A DNA stretch of 64,000 bases, taken from positions 1 to 64,000 of the forward strand of contig PBSL01000021.1 in the NCBI GenBank assembly GCA_002726205.1, given 5' to 3'. Of this stretch, positions 20,420 to 29,204 are shown piece after piece. This DNA is from Planctomycetaceae bacterium. GTDB taxonomy: Bacteria; Planctomycetota; Planctomycetia; Planctomycetales; Planctomycetaceae. The position numbers and the translations under genes are program-made. Positions within the stretch are counted from its first letter, which is position 1. Every line of letters starts with the position of its first letter. Under the pieces are notes generated by a model. That model searched no databases and was not told the origin of the DNA. It worked only from the letters and a program-made list of their open reading frames with translations.

Positions 20420-21034
20420 GTGTCTTCACTGAATTCGTCATACAACCAGCAGGCCGACTACACCCGCCAACGGCAGATGACCATCGGGGACCTGCTGCTG
20501 GAGAACCGGATCATCTTTCTCGACGGCGTGATCCACGACGGCAGCGCCAACCTGATCGTGATGAAACTGCTCTACCTGCAAAGCGAAAATCGGCACCAGG
20601 ATATTCACCTCTACGTCAACTCGCCGGGAGGTTCGGTCACCGCCACGATGGCAATCTACGACACCATGCAGTACCTCGACTGCGGCGTGGCCACCTATTG
20701 CGTGGGATTGGCCGCCAGTGGCGGGGCGATCCTCATCGCCGGCGGCACCAAGGGCAAACGACACGCCCTGCCTCACGCCAAGATGATGATCCATCAACCC
20801 TACGGAGAGGTCGGCGGGCAGGTCAGCGATATCGAGATCCAGGCCCGCGAGATCCTCGAAACCCGCGAACGACTCAACCAGGTGCTCGCCGACCACACCG
20901 GACAACCACTGGAAACGATCGCCACCGACACCGATCGTGACTTCTACATGACCGCCCTGGAAGCCAAGGAATACGGACTCGTCGACGAAGTGCTCGAAAA
21001 AGAAAAATCCGACGACGAGTCGTCCTCCGACTGA
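20420..21034 (+). CDS. clpP: ATP-dependent Clp protease proteolytic subunit, divergent copy
   Basis: A 204-residue ClpP. GTG 20420 is preceded by GGGAGGA with an 8-base gap. The triad is recognisable as Ser100, His125 (MMIHQP) and Asp174 (TDRDFYM). The segment around the nucleophile reads [14 protein letters not shown], whereas ClpP normally has ASMG/ASxG; Gly replaces the Met after Ser. The handle helix and the glycine-rich strand [18 protein letters not shown] are normal. It lies 135 bases after tig and 50 bases before a second clpP, suggesting a mixed ClpP1P2 tetradecamer. The tail is acidic (KSDDESSSD). Confidence 0.93.
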   Translation: MSSLNSSYNQQADYTRQRQMTIGDLLLENRIIFLDGVIHDGSANLIVMKLLYLQSENRHQDIHLYVNSPGGSVTATMAIYDTMQYLDCGVATYCVGLAASGGAILIAGGTKGKRHALPHAKMMIHQPYGEVGGQVSDIEIQAREILETRERLNQVLADHTGQPLETIATDTDRDFYMTALEAKEYGLVDEVLEKEKSDDESSSD

Positions 21035-21084
21035 CCCCCCCAGAACCCCGGCCGGCAGCAACCACGGCAGGAACCCCACTCATC

Positions 21085-21702
21085 ATGACGATCCCGATCC
21101 CCTACGTCATCGAACGCCATGGCCGTGAAGAACGCGCCATGGACATCTACAGCCGGCTGCTCAAGGACCGCATCATCATGCTCGGCAGCGGCATCAACGA
21201 CGGTGTTTCCAACAGCATCGTCGCCCAACTGCTGTTCCTGCAATTCGACGACGATCAGTCTGATATACATATGTACATCAATTCGCCCGGGGGTTCGATC
21301 ACCTCGGGCATGGCGATCTATGACACGATGCAGTACATCAACTGCGAAGTGGCGACCTACTGCATCGGCCAGGCTTCGAGCATGGGTGCGATCCTGCTTG
21401 CTGCCGGGGCCGCCGGTAAACGCAACGCGCTGCCCAACAGTCGCATCATGATTCATCAACCCCTGGCCGGCATGGAGGGAACGGCAACCGAGCTCGACAT
21501 TCACGCCCGCGAGGTACTCAAGGTCAAGCAGAGGATGAACGAGATCCTGTTGCACCACACCGGGCAGACACTCGAGCAGATCGAGGCCGACACCGACCGG
21601 GACAATTTCATGACGGCCGAAGAGGCCCAGGGCTACGGGCTGATCGACAACGTGCTCGACAAGTTGGCTCACGAGGGAGCCTCGCCGCCAGAGGACGATT
21701 GA
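21085..21702 (+). CDS. clpP: ATP-dependent Clp protease proteolytic subunit, canonical copy
   Basis: A 205-residue ClpP with a textbook active site: Ser99 in [11 protein letters not shown], His124 in IMIHQPLAG and Asp173 in TDRDNFM. The N-terminus ([28 protein letters not shown]) matches the loop region that interacts with ClpX/ClpA. It is the partner of the divergent clpP 50 bases upstream. No clpX follows directly; the next gene is a lipoprotein. Confidence 0.96.
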   Translation: MTIPIPYVIERHGREERAMDIYSRLLKDRIIMLGSGINDGVSNSIVAQLLFLQFDDDQSDIHMYINSPGGSITSGMAIYDTMQYINCEVATYCIGQASSMGAILLAAGAAGKRNALPNSRIMIHQPLAGMEGTATELDIHAREVLKVKQRMNEILLHHTGQTLEQIEADTDRDNFMTAEEAQGYGLIDNVLDKLAHEGASPPEDD

Positions 21703-21744
21703 GTCGGCAAACCAGGCCAACGACCAAACCGGTCGGAGAGACCC

Positions 21745-22422
21745 ATGGACGGGACCCCGGCGATCCGCTGCGTCGGCTCGAACGCCGCCTGGCGGACTCA
21801 CCTGCTGTGGCTGTGCCTGGTGGTGTGCGGTTGTACGGCACCGGCCCGGACCGAACGACTCGAGGCACGATTGCGGGATCACGGCGACCGCCTATCGTCA
21901 CTGGAACAGGAACTCGACTCCACGCGTTCCGAACGCGATGCCCTGCGACGCCAGCGAGACGGCCTGCTCCGCCAGGTTGCGTCTCCGACGGATTCGCCGG
22001 CAATTGCCCCTGAACAGGCGGACCTGCTGGTACGGGTCGGCGGTTTGAAGATCAACACCTGGCTGACCGGCGGCAGCAATCTCGACGCCAGGGATGGTGA
22101 CGATGAGTTGGTGGTACTCTTGCAGCCCCACGACAACGACGGAGAACCGGTCAAGCTGCCCGGCAAGATCCAGCTCGAGTTGATCGATCCCGCCCTGCCC
22201 GGCGACACCCGTCAACTGGGCACCTGGACCTTTTCGCCGGCTGCCTGCCGCGACCACTGGCACGCCGGCATGCTTGCCCGGGGATTTCGCTTTCACCTGC
22301 CCTGGCAAACCGCACCGACTCATCCACGACTGCTGTTGCACGCCCGCTTCGAGACCACCGACGGCAGGAGTTTCAACGCCGACACACTGGTCAACATCGC
22401 CCTTGACGAGGACCGTCGCTGA
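21745..22422 (+). CDS. Hypothetical lipoprotein with coiled coil
   Basis: A 225-residue protein of unknown role. An N-terminal signal ends in a lipobox-like LCLVVCGC (Cys about 30). Residues 35-80 are a heptad-patterned coiled coil (TERLEARLRDHGDRLSSLEQ). The rest is a beta-rich domain that reads like an immunoglobulin-type fold (VRVGGLKINTWLTGG, DDELVVLLQPHDNDGEPV, KIQLELIDPALPGDTRQLG, RFHLPWQ). It lies 42 bases after clpP in the same direction and is convergent with the TPR gene, so it may be read through from the clp genes. Confidence 0.72.
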   Translation: MDGTPAIRCVGSNAAWRTHLLWLCLVVCGCTAPARTERLEARLRDHGDRLSSLEQELDSTRSERDALRRQRDGLLRQVASPTDSPAIAPEQADLLVRVGGLKINTWLTGGSNLDARDGDDELVVLLQPHDNDGEPVKLPGKIQLELIDPALPGDTRQLGTWTFSPAACRDHWHAGMLARGFRFHLPWQTAPTHPRLLLHARFETTDGRSFNADTLVNIALDEDRR

Positions 22423-22440
22423 CCCAGAACGCCCCGCGGC

Positions 22441-22791
22441 CTAACCTCGCCGGTCATCGACGTTCCCGTCTTGATTGGCAGTGGCGGCCAGCTGCCGGGC
22501 CCGGGCCATCGCCTCGTCGCTCTCCTCGGTTCGGCCACAGCACTGGCAGATGACCGCCAGTTGTGTCCAGGCAAACCGATCCTGCGGATCCAGTTGCGTC
22601 ACCCGTTCGGCATGGATCACCGCCTCGTCCCCACGCTCGAGCGACTGCAGGCAGTTGGCCAATGTCGAATGCGACAGCACGTGATCGGGGAAATCGGCAA
22701 CGATCGCCTCCAGTTCCTCAACGGCCGCCTCGATTTCTCCGGCCCGCTTCAACGCCGTCGCCCGGTCATACCGCTCGTTGATTTCCGACAT
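22441..22791 (-). CDS. Small TPR protein
   Basis: A 116-residue cytoplasmic protein made of about three tetratricopeptide units (RYDRATALKRAGEIEAAVEE, HSTLANCLQSLERGDEAVIH, AWTQLAVICQCCGRTEESDE). ATG 22791 has GAGGA eight bases upstream, so I prefer it over the longer TTG start at 22806. The cysteine pair ICQCC may be structural. TPRs mediate protein contacts; no partner can be inferred. It is transcribed away from the membrane glycosyltransferase gene, with a parS site in the shared control region. Confidence 0.75.
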   Translation of the reverse strand: MSEINERYDRATALKRAGEIEAAVEELEAIVADFPDHVLSHSTLANCLQSLERGDEAVIHAERVTQLDPQDRFAWTQLAVICQCCGRTEESDEAMARARQLAATANQDGNVDDRRG

Positions 22792-22870
22792 CGCCGGCTT
22801 CCTCAAGAATTTTTACTCCCCAGAGCGTCTCTGCCAATCACGCCCGGCACGCTATGATGCCCTCTGACGG

Positions 22871-22884
22871 TTTCACGTGAAACA
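22871..22884. other. parS site 1 (ParB-binding palindrome)
   Basis: GTTTCACGTGAAAC, the 14-base core of the bacterial parS consensus, perfectly palindromic. It lies in the divergent region between the TPR gene and the membrane glycosyltransferase gene, 18 bases before the latter's GTG. Confidence 0.9.
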
Positions 22885-22902
22885 CCAGACGAGTTTTCTC
22901 GA

Positions 22903-24618
22903 GTGACGACCACTCCGGATCCCGGCCCACTCCACGACGAGTCCCGCCGAACCTGGTGGGTCTTTCTTGCCCTTGCGGTCGTCGTGGCCACCGCCCTGCG
23001 ACTGGCCTATCCCTCGGGAATCGCCGTCGAGCACTTTGACGAGGGCGTTTACGCCTCCAATCTCTGGTGCCCGGACACCCTGGTCCCGGGAAACTACAGT
23101 TACCCCGACCGCCACCTCTACGCTCCTCCCCTGCTGCCCGCTTCCATCGAAACCAGCCAACTGCTGTTGGGGACTTCCGGCCTGGCCACGATTGTTCCCT
23201 CGTTGCTGGCCGGCGTCGTGCTGATCGTGGTCCTGGGAGCAATGGTCCGCGACTGGTTGGGTGAACCCACCGCGCGGGTGGTCGTCGTACTGGCCGTCTC
23301 TAGCGACGTCCACATCCTCTTCAGCCGCACGGCACTGACCGATGTCAGCTGGATCACCTGGCTGGTGATCGCCACCGGCCTGGCCCACCGGGGCCTCGTC
23401 GGAGGCCGTTTGCCGGTCCTGGCCGCGGCAGGAATCGCGACCGGTCTGGGCTGGTGGACCAAGTACACCGGCTGGCTGCCGTTGGCCGTCACCGCTGCCG
23501 GGATCGCGGCAACGGTCGTCCTGGTCCCGGCCACCCGCCAGCGCTGCCGGACGTGGCTGCTGCGGCTGTGCCTGATCATCGCCGTCACCGCGGCAACGAT
23601 TGCTCCCCTGCTGTGGTCACTGGGCGAAACCGGTGGCTACGGCCCGGTCGCCCGAAATCACGCCCGCTTTCTCGTCGGAATATCAGGCTGGCCCGCTTCA
23701 GCCATCGAACAGGCAAGAAACCTGATGCAGCTGGAGAGCCTACTGACGGTGCTGGGACTTCTCCTGGCGTCCTGGCTGGCCAGCGGGCCGGTCGGACGTT
23801 TCACGTGGAACGCGATCGTGCCCCGTCTGCTGCTCCCGCTGCTGCTGGCCGGGTTTGCCGCCGTCGCATCGTTCACGCTGATTGTCATCCCGCTGGCGAT
23901 CTTCGCCCTGGTCGACGGCTTCCGCGAAATCCGTCGCCGGACCGCGAAATCCCTCTCCGGCGACGATCGACACCTGGCCTGGGGAATGCTCGCCGCCTGG
24001 TGGATCGCCATGACCGTGACTATCCCGCTCTACTACCCCTACCCGCGACTGTCACTTCCCTGGCTGGTCGCCGGCTGGATACTCGTCGGCCGCGGGATCG
24101 TCACCTTGACAACCGCCGCCGATGTCGCGAACCGGTCCGGCCGGCAGTCACTGGCGGTGGCCGGCCTGGGCCTGCTGCTGTTGATCATCGCCGTTCCCGC
24201 CGGGCTGCTTCCCCGGGCCATTCCCGCCTGGCAGTCCCGGACAGCCATCGCCGACCTCGCCGACCAACTGATCGACCGCGTGACGACTGCCCACCCGGAA
24301 GGACTCGTCGTGGTCCGTGTCTGGGGTGAACCGGCACTTTTCTACCAGCTGAGCGTCCGAGGCCCCCAGCGGCTGCTGCTGCAACCGGCCGGGGGCCTGG
24401 CAGTGATCGGCCCCGACCAGCCGGTTCCCGAGGCGCCCGTCTTCCTGGTCGTCGGCCCGCACGTGATTGAAAGCGACCAGGCGCGGCAGCAGGACTGGTC
24501 GGCCTTCACCCAGGTCGACGGGTTCAAGATCCGACCCGGCCTCCAGGTCCGACTCAATCAACCCTCCGACCGTCGGGAACAGGCGATGCCTTTCCGGTTG
24601 TTGCGCTGGCACCCCTGA
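22903..24618 (+). CDS. Polytopic GT-C / GT39-like glycosyltransferase
   Basis: A 571-residue membrane protein with roughly ten to eleven hydrophobic helices, starting at GTG 22903. After the first helix, AVEHFDEGVYASN places an Asp-Glu pair in the first outer loop, as in PMT/ArnT-type GT-C enzymes that use polyprenyl-phosphate sugars; RHLYAPPLLP and SRTALTDVSWITW are also typical of the fold. The C-terminus (about 440-571) is a soluble outer domain. The acceptor cannot be inferred. A near-parS sequence lies within its coding region and an exact parS follows its stop. Confidence 0.78.
   Translation: MTTTPDPGPLHDESRRTWWVFLALAVVVATALRLAYPSGIAVEHFDEGVYASNLWCPDTLVPGNYSYPDRHLYAPPLLPASIETSQLLLGTSGLATIVPSLLAGVVLIVVLGAMVRDWLGEPTARVVVVLAVSSDVHILFSRTALTDVSWITWLVIATGLAHRGLVGGRLPVLAAAGIATGLGWWTKYTGWLPLAVTAAGIAATVVLVPATRQRCRTWLLRLCLIIAVTAATIAPLLWSLGETGGYGPVARNHARFLVGISGWPASAIEQARNLMQLESLLTVLGLLLASWLASGPVGRFTWNAIVPRLLLPLLLAGFAAVASFTLIVIPLAIFALVDGFREIRRRTAKSLSGDDRHLAWGMLAAWWIAMTVTIPLYYPYPRLSLPWLVAGWILVGRGIVTLTTAADVANRSGRQSLAVAGLGLLLLIIAVPAGLLPRAIPAWQSRTAIADLADQLIDRVTTAHPEGLVVVRVWGEPALFYQLSVRGPQRLLLQPAGGLAVIGPDQPVPEAPVFLVVGPHVIESDQARQQDWSAFTQVDGFKIRPGLQVRLNQPSDRREQAMPFRLLRWHP
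23798..23811. other. parS-like site with one mismatch
   Basis: GTTTCACGTGGAAC differs from the exact core by one base (A to G, position 11). It lies inside the membrane glycosyltransferase gene, between sites 1 and 2. It may be a weaker ParB site or chance. Confidence 0.55.
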
Positions 24619-24633
24619 TCCCCGGCCCCGGCC

Positions 24634-24647
24634 GTTTCACGTGAAAC
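24634..24647. other. parS site 2
   Basis: GTTTCACGTGAAAC within a perfect 20-base palindrome (24631-24650). It fills the 32-base gap between the converging stops of the membrane glycosyltransferase and parB, ending one base before the parB stop codon. Confidence 0.92.
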
Positions 24648-24650
24648 GGC

Positions 24651-25682
24651 TCAGGCGGCTCGCCGCTGCAGCACGCGGAGCACTCGCTGAAAGTCGTCGC
24701 CGGAATCGAAGGGAATCACGATCCGGCCGACCTGGTTTTCGGTCAGCCGAATCTCGACCTTGGTACCAAACAGGCTGCGGAGGTGTTCCTGGATACTGGC
24801 CAGGTGGTTGGTCAACTCCGGCGGCCCGGATTTGGTGACCGGATCGGGATCGACGACCTCGATCCCGATCGGCACGACGCCCAGCCGAATCTCACGTGCG
24901 GTCGATTCGGTCACCCGCACCGTCAGGCCTTCCTCGACAATCCGATTGCAGAGGCTGAGCTGATCGCCCGGTTCGAGCGTGACCAGGGCGCGGGCATGAC
25001 CGGCGCTGATCCGCCCTTCCCGCAGGGCCTGCTGGACCGGTTCCGACAATTCCAGCAGTCGCAACAAGTTACTGATCGCTGAACGGCTCATGCTCAGTCG
25101 CTTGGCCAACTGTTCAATCGTGCTGTCGAACTCGTCGAGATATCGGCGAAAGGCCTGGGCCTGTTCGAGCGGGTTGAGGTCCTCCCGCTTGAGATTCTCC
25201 TCCATCGCCGTTTCGTACACCTGTTGATCGGTGTAGTGACGAACCTGGCAGGGAACGATTCCCAACCCGGCTTCTCCGGCGGCCAACCAGCGACGTTCGC
25301 CGGCAATCAGCTGAAAGTTGCCCCCGCCCAACGGGCGAACCAGCAACGGTTGCAACACACCATGCTGGGCAATGCTCTCGGCGAGTTTGGCCAACGCCTC
25401 GGCGTCGAAGTCCTTCCGTGGTTGGTACGGATTGCGAACCAGCGCATCGACGGCGATCTCGAGGAGATCCCCGTCACGGGGAATCTCTTCCTCGTTGGCC
25501 GTCACCGCTGGCATCGAGGTCCCCGCCGAGATGGCGAGTGCCGGCACGTCGTCGCCGCTTGCTCCAGGGGGTTCCATCCCGACCAGCCCGGCCAGTCCAC
25601 GGCCGAGTCGGCTGGCTCGCCGGGGCGGCGGACCCTCGGGGGGTATTGATTCAACGGGCAGGTTCGGGGGTATCGACGACAT
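24651..25682 (-). CDS. parB: Chromosome-partitioning protein ParB (CTPase/DNA clamp)
   Basis: A 343-residue ParB/Spo0J protein that loads at parS and slides as a CTP-gated clamp to organise the origin region. The N-terminus has RLGRGLAGLVG, the stretch that in relatives stimulates ParA. CTP-pocket motifs are NPYQPRKDF (84-92), GERRWLAA (128-135) and ENLKREDLNPLEQA (162-175). The helix-turn-helix is about 188-212 (IEQLAKRLSMSRSAISNLLR), and the C-terminal 35 residues form the dimerisation region. No parA gene is next to it: upstream are a parS site, tRNA-Pro and a kinase-like gene. Four parS or parS-like sites surround it. Confidence 0.96.
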   Translation of the reverse strand: MSSIPPNLPVESIPPEGPPPRRASRLGRGLAGLVGMEPPGASGDDVPALAISAGTSMPAVTANEEEIPRDGDLLEIAVDALVRNPYQPRKDFDAEALAKLAESIAQHGVLQPLLVRPLGGGNFQLIAGERRWLAAGEAGLGIVPCQVRHYTDQQVYETAMEENLKREDLNPLEQAQAFRRYLDEFDSTIEQLAKRLSMSRSAISNLLRLLELSEPVQQALREGRISAGHARALVTLEPGDQLSLCNRIVEEGLTVRVTESTAREIRLGVVPIGIEVVDPDPVTKSGPPELTNHLASIQEHLRSLFGTKVEIRLTENQVGRIVIPFDSGDDFQRVLRVLQRRAA

Positions 25683-25793
25683 GACCGGGTCTCCACCGGG
25701 CCGGGAAAACGGATGCGGATTCTAGTTCGCTCGTCTCAGAATCGACAAGACGGCTTTTCAGCGGTCACGGGCCAGGTGTTGAAGACCGCCCGC

Positions 25794-25807
25794 GTTTCAC
25801 GTGAAAC
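25794..25807. other. parS site 3
   Basis: GTTTCACGTGAAAC, exact core, 111 bases upstream of the parB start and directly before the -35 box of the tRNA-Pro promoter. ParB bound here could influence both parB and tRNA-Pro transcription. Confidence 0.9.
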
Positions 25808-25816
25808 GTCTCCCCG

Positions 25817-25845
25817 TTGACGCCCACCCGGTCCGAACCTAGACT
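25817..25845 (+). promoter_or_regulatory. Candidate sigma-70 promoter for tRNA-Pro
   Basis: TTGACG (25817-25822) and TAGACT (25840-25845) with a 17-base spacer, ending 17 bases before the tRNA. It starts 9 bases after parS site 3. Confidence 0.6.
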
Positions 25846-25862
25846 CAGCCCAAGACGCCTCG

Positions 25863-25936
25863 CGGGACGTAGCTCAGCCTGGCAGAGCGCCGGCTTTGGG
25901 AGCCGGAAGTCGCAGGTTCAAATCCTGTCGTCCCGA
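25863..25936 (+). tRNA. tRNA-Pro(TGG)
   Basis: 74 bases in a standard cloverleaf: acceptor CGGGACG/CGTCCCG with discriminator A, D arm GCTC-AGCCTGGCA-GAGC, anticodon arm CCGGC-TTTGGGA-GCCGG with anticodon TGG, T arm GCAGG-TTCAAAT-CCTGT. CCA is not encoded. Confidence 0.97.
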
Positions 25937-26005
25937 CTCAAGAAGACCCCGGCGGTCTCTGCCACGTTGGCTGCCGGGTCGCACCAGCGGCGGCTGCCAG
26001 GGATA

Positions 26006-27409
26006 TCAGCCGGCCTTGCCCATCCACGTCGGCAGTAGTAGCAGCGGTCGATCGTGGTTTTCTGGGTCGACGAGCAACTGGTCGGTCCCGAGATCATCGA
26101 TCGAGAGGCCGGCCCGGACAATCCGCTCCAGCAGCACGTCGACATCTTGCTCGATCGAATCGCGGTCGTGCCACTGGGCCAGTGGCACCGCCTGATCGGG
26201 CACCGATACCGCCAACACGCCGTGCCGGGCCGTCTCCACGAACAACCACGGCCGAGCGACCGGCAGATCCCGCCGCCACAGCGCGTGACCCAGTTCCCAG
26301 GCCTCACGAGCCGATTCGCCGTCGGTCCCCCTGTCGAACCGCAACAGACGGGTCATCACCGCCCCACGGCCGGTGGCCAGAGGAACGGTGGTTCCGTCGG
26401 GAGGCGGAACGGCCGCGAGCCGGTCCCGGAGATGTTCAAGCTGACGTTGGCCCAGGAAGGCCAGTCCACGGCAGGCCGCCTGGTCGGAATCGGCGATCAA
26501 CAGCCGCCGGTTGCCCCGTGACCAGTGCCGATCCAGCCGCCGCCATCTCCTTTCGCGACGACGGTAGAACAACGGCCCCAGGGCCCGGGCCCACTCTCGC
26601 CGTGTCACCTCGTCCGACTCGACTTCCGCTGACGTCTCCATGTATTCCCGCAGGAACAACCATCGTTCCGACGGCGTCACGCTCGATCCCAGGGTCGCCG
26701 CCAGGCGTGCGAGCCCTGCCAGTCGCCTGGCGGTGGTCGGCCGGCATCTGGCGACCGGGTACAGGTCGATCAACACCAGCCGTGGCCGATTCCCCGGGGA
26801 ACACTGCAGCAGGAAGTTACCGGCATGCAGATCACCGTGCCAGAGCCCTCCGTCGTGGAGTCGCGCGAGGATCCCCGCAGCCTGGCCCAACACCTCCTTC
26901 CGCATCGTGGATTCGATGCCCGGGCCGGCTTCGGCCAGCAATTCGTCCAGCGGCTGCGCGTCGGAAACACCCAGGGTCACCAGCCAACTGTCACGATCGT
27001 GGCCCGGCCACAACGGTCCTCCCACCGCAGCCACGTCGGCGGTGGGAATGCCCAGTTCGGCCACTGCGACCATCGAACGGTGCTCACGCCGGGCCGTGGC
27101 TCCTCGCACACGGCGACGCCAACGAGCCTTCCAGTCGGCCGCACGGTATCGCTTGATGAAAAGAGAGCTCCCGGACAACCCGCCCGACAACTCGAGGCGA
27201 TACACCGTTCGGTGACGACCCGTCTTGATCACCTCCAACACCCCCGCCTCCTGCCAACGTTCCAGCGGCAGGGCATCGGGCCCCCCCGAATCGGTGTCGA
27301 GCAGAACGTCGAGAAGAAACGGAGCGACATCCCACGTGAAAGCGACACCGCCTGATCGCTGCAGGTCACTGGGGGTCGATCCGTTGGTCGAGGATATCGC
27401 CGGGATCAT
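26006..27409 (-). CDS. LPS-kinase (Kdo/WaaP)-like protein with a second, degenerate kinase-like half
   Basis: A 467-residue protein from ATG 27409. The first half has the eukaryotic-like kinase fold seen in lipopolysaccharide core kinases: GRHRTVYRLEL, Lys86 in LFIKRY, catalytic WHGDLHAGNFLL (190-201) and the metal Asp215 in LIDLYPV. A central basic region follows (YRRRERRWRRLDRHW). Residues 350-467 repeat the layout of a kinase (AVMTRLLRFDRG, ARPWLFVETARHG, LSIDDLGTDQLLVD, RPLLLLP) but lack the HGD motif. It probably phosphorylates an envelope glycolipid sugar. The frame is open back to 27607, but that extension looks non-conserved. Confidence 0.78.
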   Translation of the reverse strand: MIPAISSTNGSTPSDLQRSGGVAFTWDVAPFLLDVLLDTDSGGPDALPLERWQEAGVLEVIKTGRHRTVYRLELSGGLSGSSLFIKRYRAADWKARWRRRVRGATARREHRSMVAVAELGIPTADVAAVGGPLWPGHDRDSWLVTLGVSDAQPLDELLAEAGPGIESTMRKEVLGQAAGILARLHDGGLWHGDLHAGNFLLQCSPGNRPRLVLIDLYPVARCRPTTARRLAGLARLAATLGSSVTPSERWLFLREYMETSAEVESDEVTRREWARALGPLFYRRRERRWRRLDRHWSRGNRRLLIADSDQAACRGLAFLGQRQLEHLRDRLAAVPPPDGTTVPLATGRGAVMTRLLRFDRGTDGESAREAWELGHALWRRDLPVARPWLFVETARHGVLAVSVPDQAVPLAQWHDRDSIEQDVDVLLERIVRAGLSIDDLGTDQLLVDPENHDRPLLLLPTWMGKAG

Positions 27410-27616
27410 GGAACCTTGAGATCTGAAGAAATGCCAACCGGTCGCGGATGGTCTCAGAAAGTCCGTGACCGGACAAGACAGGTTCAAAGCACCCTTCAGC
27501 GATTTCGCAGGAAACCCTGCGGATCCGGTTTCCTGCAACCAACCGACTCCGACCGGCCCTGCGAACCTCGTCCCGCGGCGGGGGCTGGCACGATCGCCGG
27601 GCTCCACGGTCGTCCG

Positions 27617-29047
27617 CTAGCCGACCAGTTCAGGCATCGGACGATGATCACCGACAAGGTACTGCGGTCGGCCCGCCAGGTCGGTGAATTGCGTCGTGGT
27701 GACGTCGATGCCCAACCGGGCATACAGCGACGCGAACACCTCGCGGAAATGCACGGGGCGATCCAGTGGCCTCTCGCCCAGTCGCGTCGACGACCCGATC
27801 ACCTGGCCGGTCCGCAACCCACCGCCGGCCAGTAACGCGCCGGCGACACCCGGCCAATGGTCACGACCGGCGTTGCCGTTGATCTTCGGCGTCCGACCGA
27901 ACTCACCCCACGACACCACCGCGACATCATCGAGCAGGCCGCGTTCACTCAGGTCGGCAATCAACGTCGAGAGTCCCAGGTCAAACAACGGCAGCGCCCC
28001 GCGGCCCTCGGAGAAACAGTTCTTGTGCCAGTCCCAGTTGTAGTCGTCCTGCGACATCCGCCCGAAGGGCCATCGACTGAAGGCGATCGTCACGCAACGG
28101 GCACCGGCCTCGATCACTCGCCGCGCCAGCAGGAACTGGCTCAGATGCGTCTTCCCCTGCCGCTCGCTCGGATAGGCACGGTCCAGCCCGTATCGGCGAC
28201 GGACGGCCGGATCCTCGCGACTCAGGTCCAGGGCATCGGCCAGCCGCGCCGACGTCAACACTTCAAAAGCCTGTTTCTGGAACTCGTCCATCCCGTCACC
28301 CAGGCCGTCGCGATCCACCTTGCGGCGGAATCGATCGAAGCTGCCCAGCAAACGACGACGATCATCCAGCCGACGCACATCGACACCGTTGAGCACCAGG
28401 TTGTTGCGGTCAACCGCGTCGACCTCGAATCCGGCGTGCGCCGCGCCAAGAAAGCCCGGCTGCGTCGGTGCCACTCGCATGATGAACCGTGCGTCGGGAT
28501 GAGCCGGCACAAGATCGACCGCCGGGGTCACACCCTGGACCCGTGGACCGAATTGACGCGAGAGAATCGCCCCCAGCGACGGCCAGCCACCCGGAGGAAA
28601 ACCGGGAATCAGCGGCGAGGCAGCCATCTCCTTGTGAGACTCCCAGCCGGTCGAACACCAGTGGGTGTTGTGGTCGTTGTGGAAACCGTGCAGCGAACGG
28701 ATCAGCGTCAGCTTGTCAGCAAGCCCGGCCAGCCCCGGCATCAACTCGCAGATGTCGATCCCGGGCACCCTGGTCGCGATCGGCCGGAATTCCCCGCGAA
28801 TCACCGACGGCGCCTCGGGCTTCAAATCGTACATGTCCAGGTGCGTCGGTCCCCCGGGCAACAGCAGCATGATGATGCCCTTGATCGGCCGATCCGTCGG
28901 AGCCGACACCGTCAGCTTGCCCTCGGATTCCGCTCGCAGGATCTCCGGCAACGACAACCCGCCCAGCGCCAGCCCGCCGATCTTCAGGCAACTGCGACGC
29001 GACATGCCATCGCAGTACCGCGACCGTGCTCCGGGAATCGTCAGCAT
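27617..29047 (-). CDS. DUF1501 secreted protein (copy 1)
   Basis: A 476-residue protein of the DUF1501 family, related in fold to sulfatases/alkaline phosphatases and abundant in planctomycetes; its biochemical role is unestablished. ATG 29047 follows GAGGG by six bases. The N-terminus GMSRRSCLKIGGLALGGLSL is a twin-arginine-type signal. Family motifs: LLLPGGPTHLDMYDLKPEAP, SLHGFHNDHNTHWCSTGWE, VVSWGEFGRTPKINGNAGRDHWP. Unlike most copies it is not next to a DUF1549/DUF1553 gene. The 207 bases between it and the kinase-like gene show no feature. Confidence 0.88.
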   Translation of the reverse strand: MLTIPGARSRYCDGMSRRSCLKIGGLALGGLSLPEILRAESEGKLTVSAPTDRPIKGIIMLLLPGGPTHLDMYDLKPEAPSVIRGEFRPIATRVPGIDICELMPGLAGLADKLTLIRSLHGFHNDHNTHWCSTGWESHKEMAASPLIPGFPPGGWPSLGAILSRQFGPRVQGVTPAVDLVPAHPDARFIMRVAPTQPGFLGAAHAGFEVDAVDRNNLVLNGVDVRRLDDRRRLLGSFDRFRRKVDRDGLGDGMDEFQKQAFEVLTSARLADALDLSREDPAVRRRYGLDRAYPSERQGKTHLSQFLLARRVIEAGARCVTIAFSRWPFGRMSQDDYNWDWHKNCFSEGRGALPLFDLGLSTLIADLSERGLLDDVAVVSWGEFGRTPKINGNAGRDHWPGVAGALLAGGGLRTGQVIGSSTRLGERPLDRPVHFREVFASLYARLGIDVTTTQFTDLAGRPQYLVGDHRPMPELVG

Positions 29048-29204
29048 CAGCAACCCTCGATCAGCAAACACCGGTCGACGATCAACCGGGAAAACCGTGC
29101 AAATTCTGCATTCACCATGATGAGGCTATCGCACTTTATCGGCTCTCGCAATATCTGCCGTCACAACTCTCGCACAAAGCCTCCGTCCATGAGTACGTTT
29201 GTAC

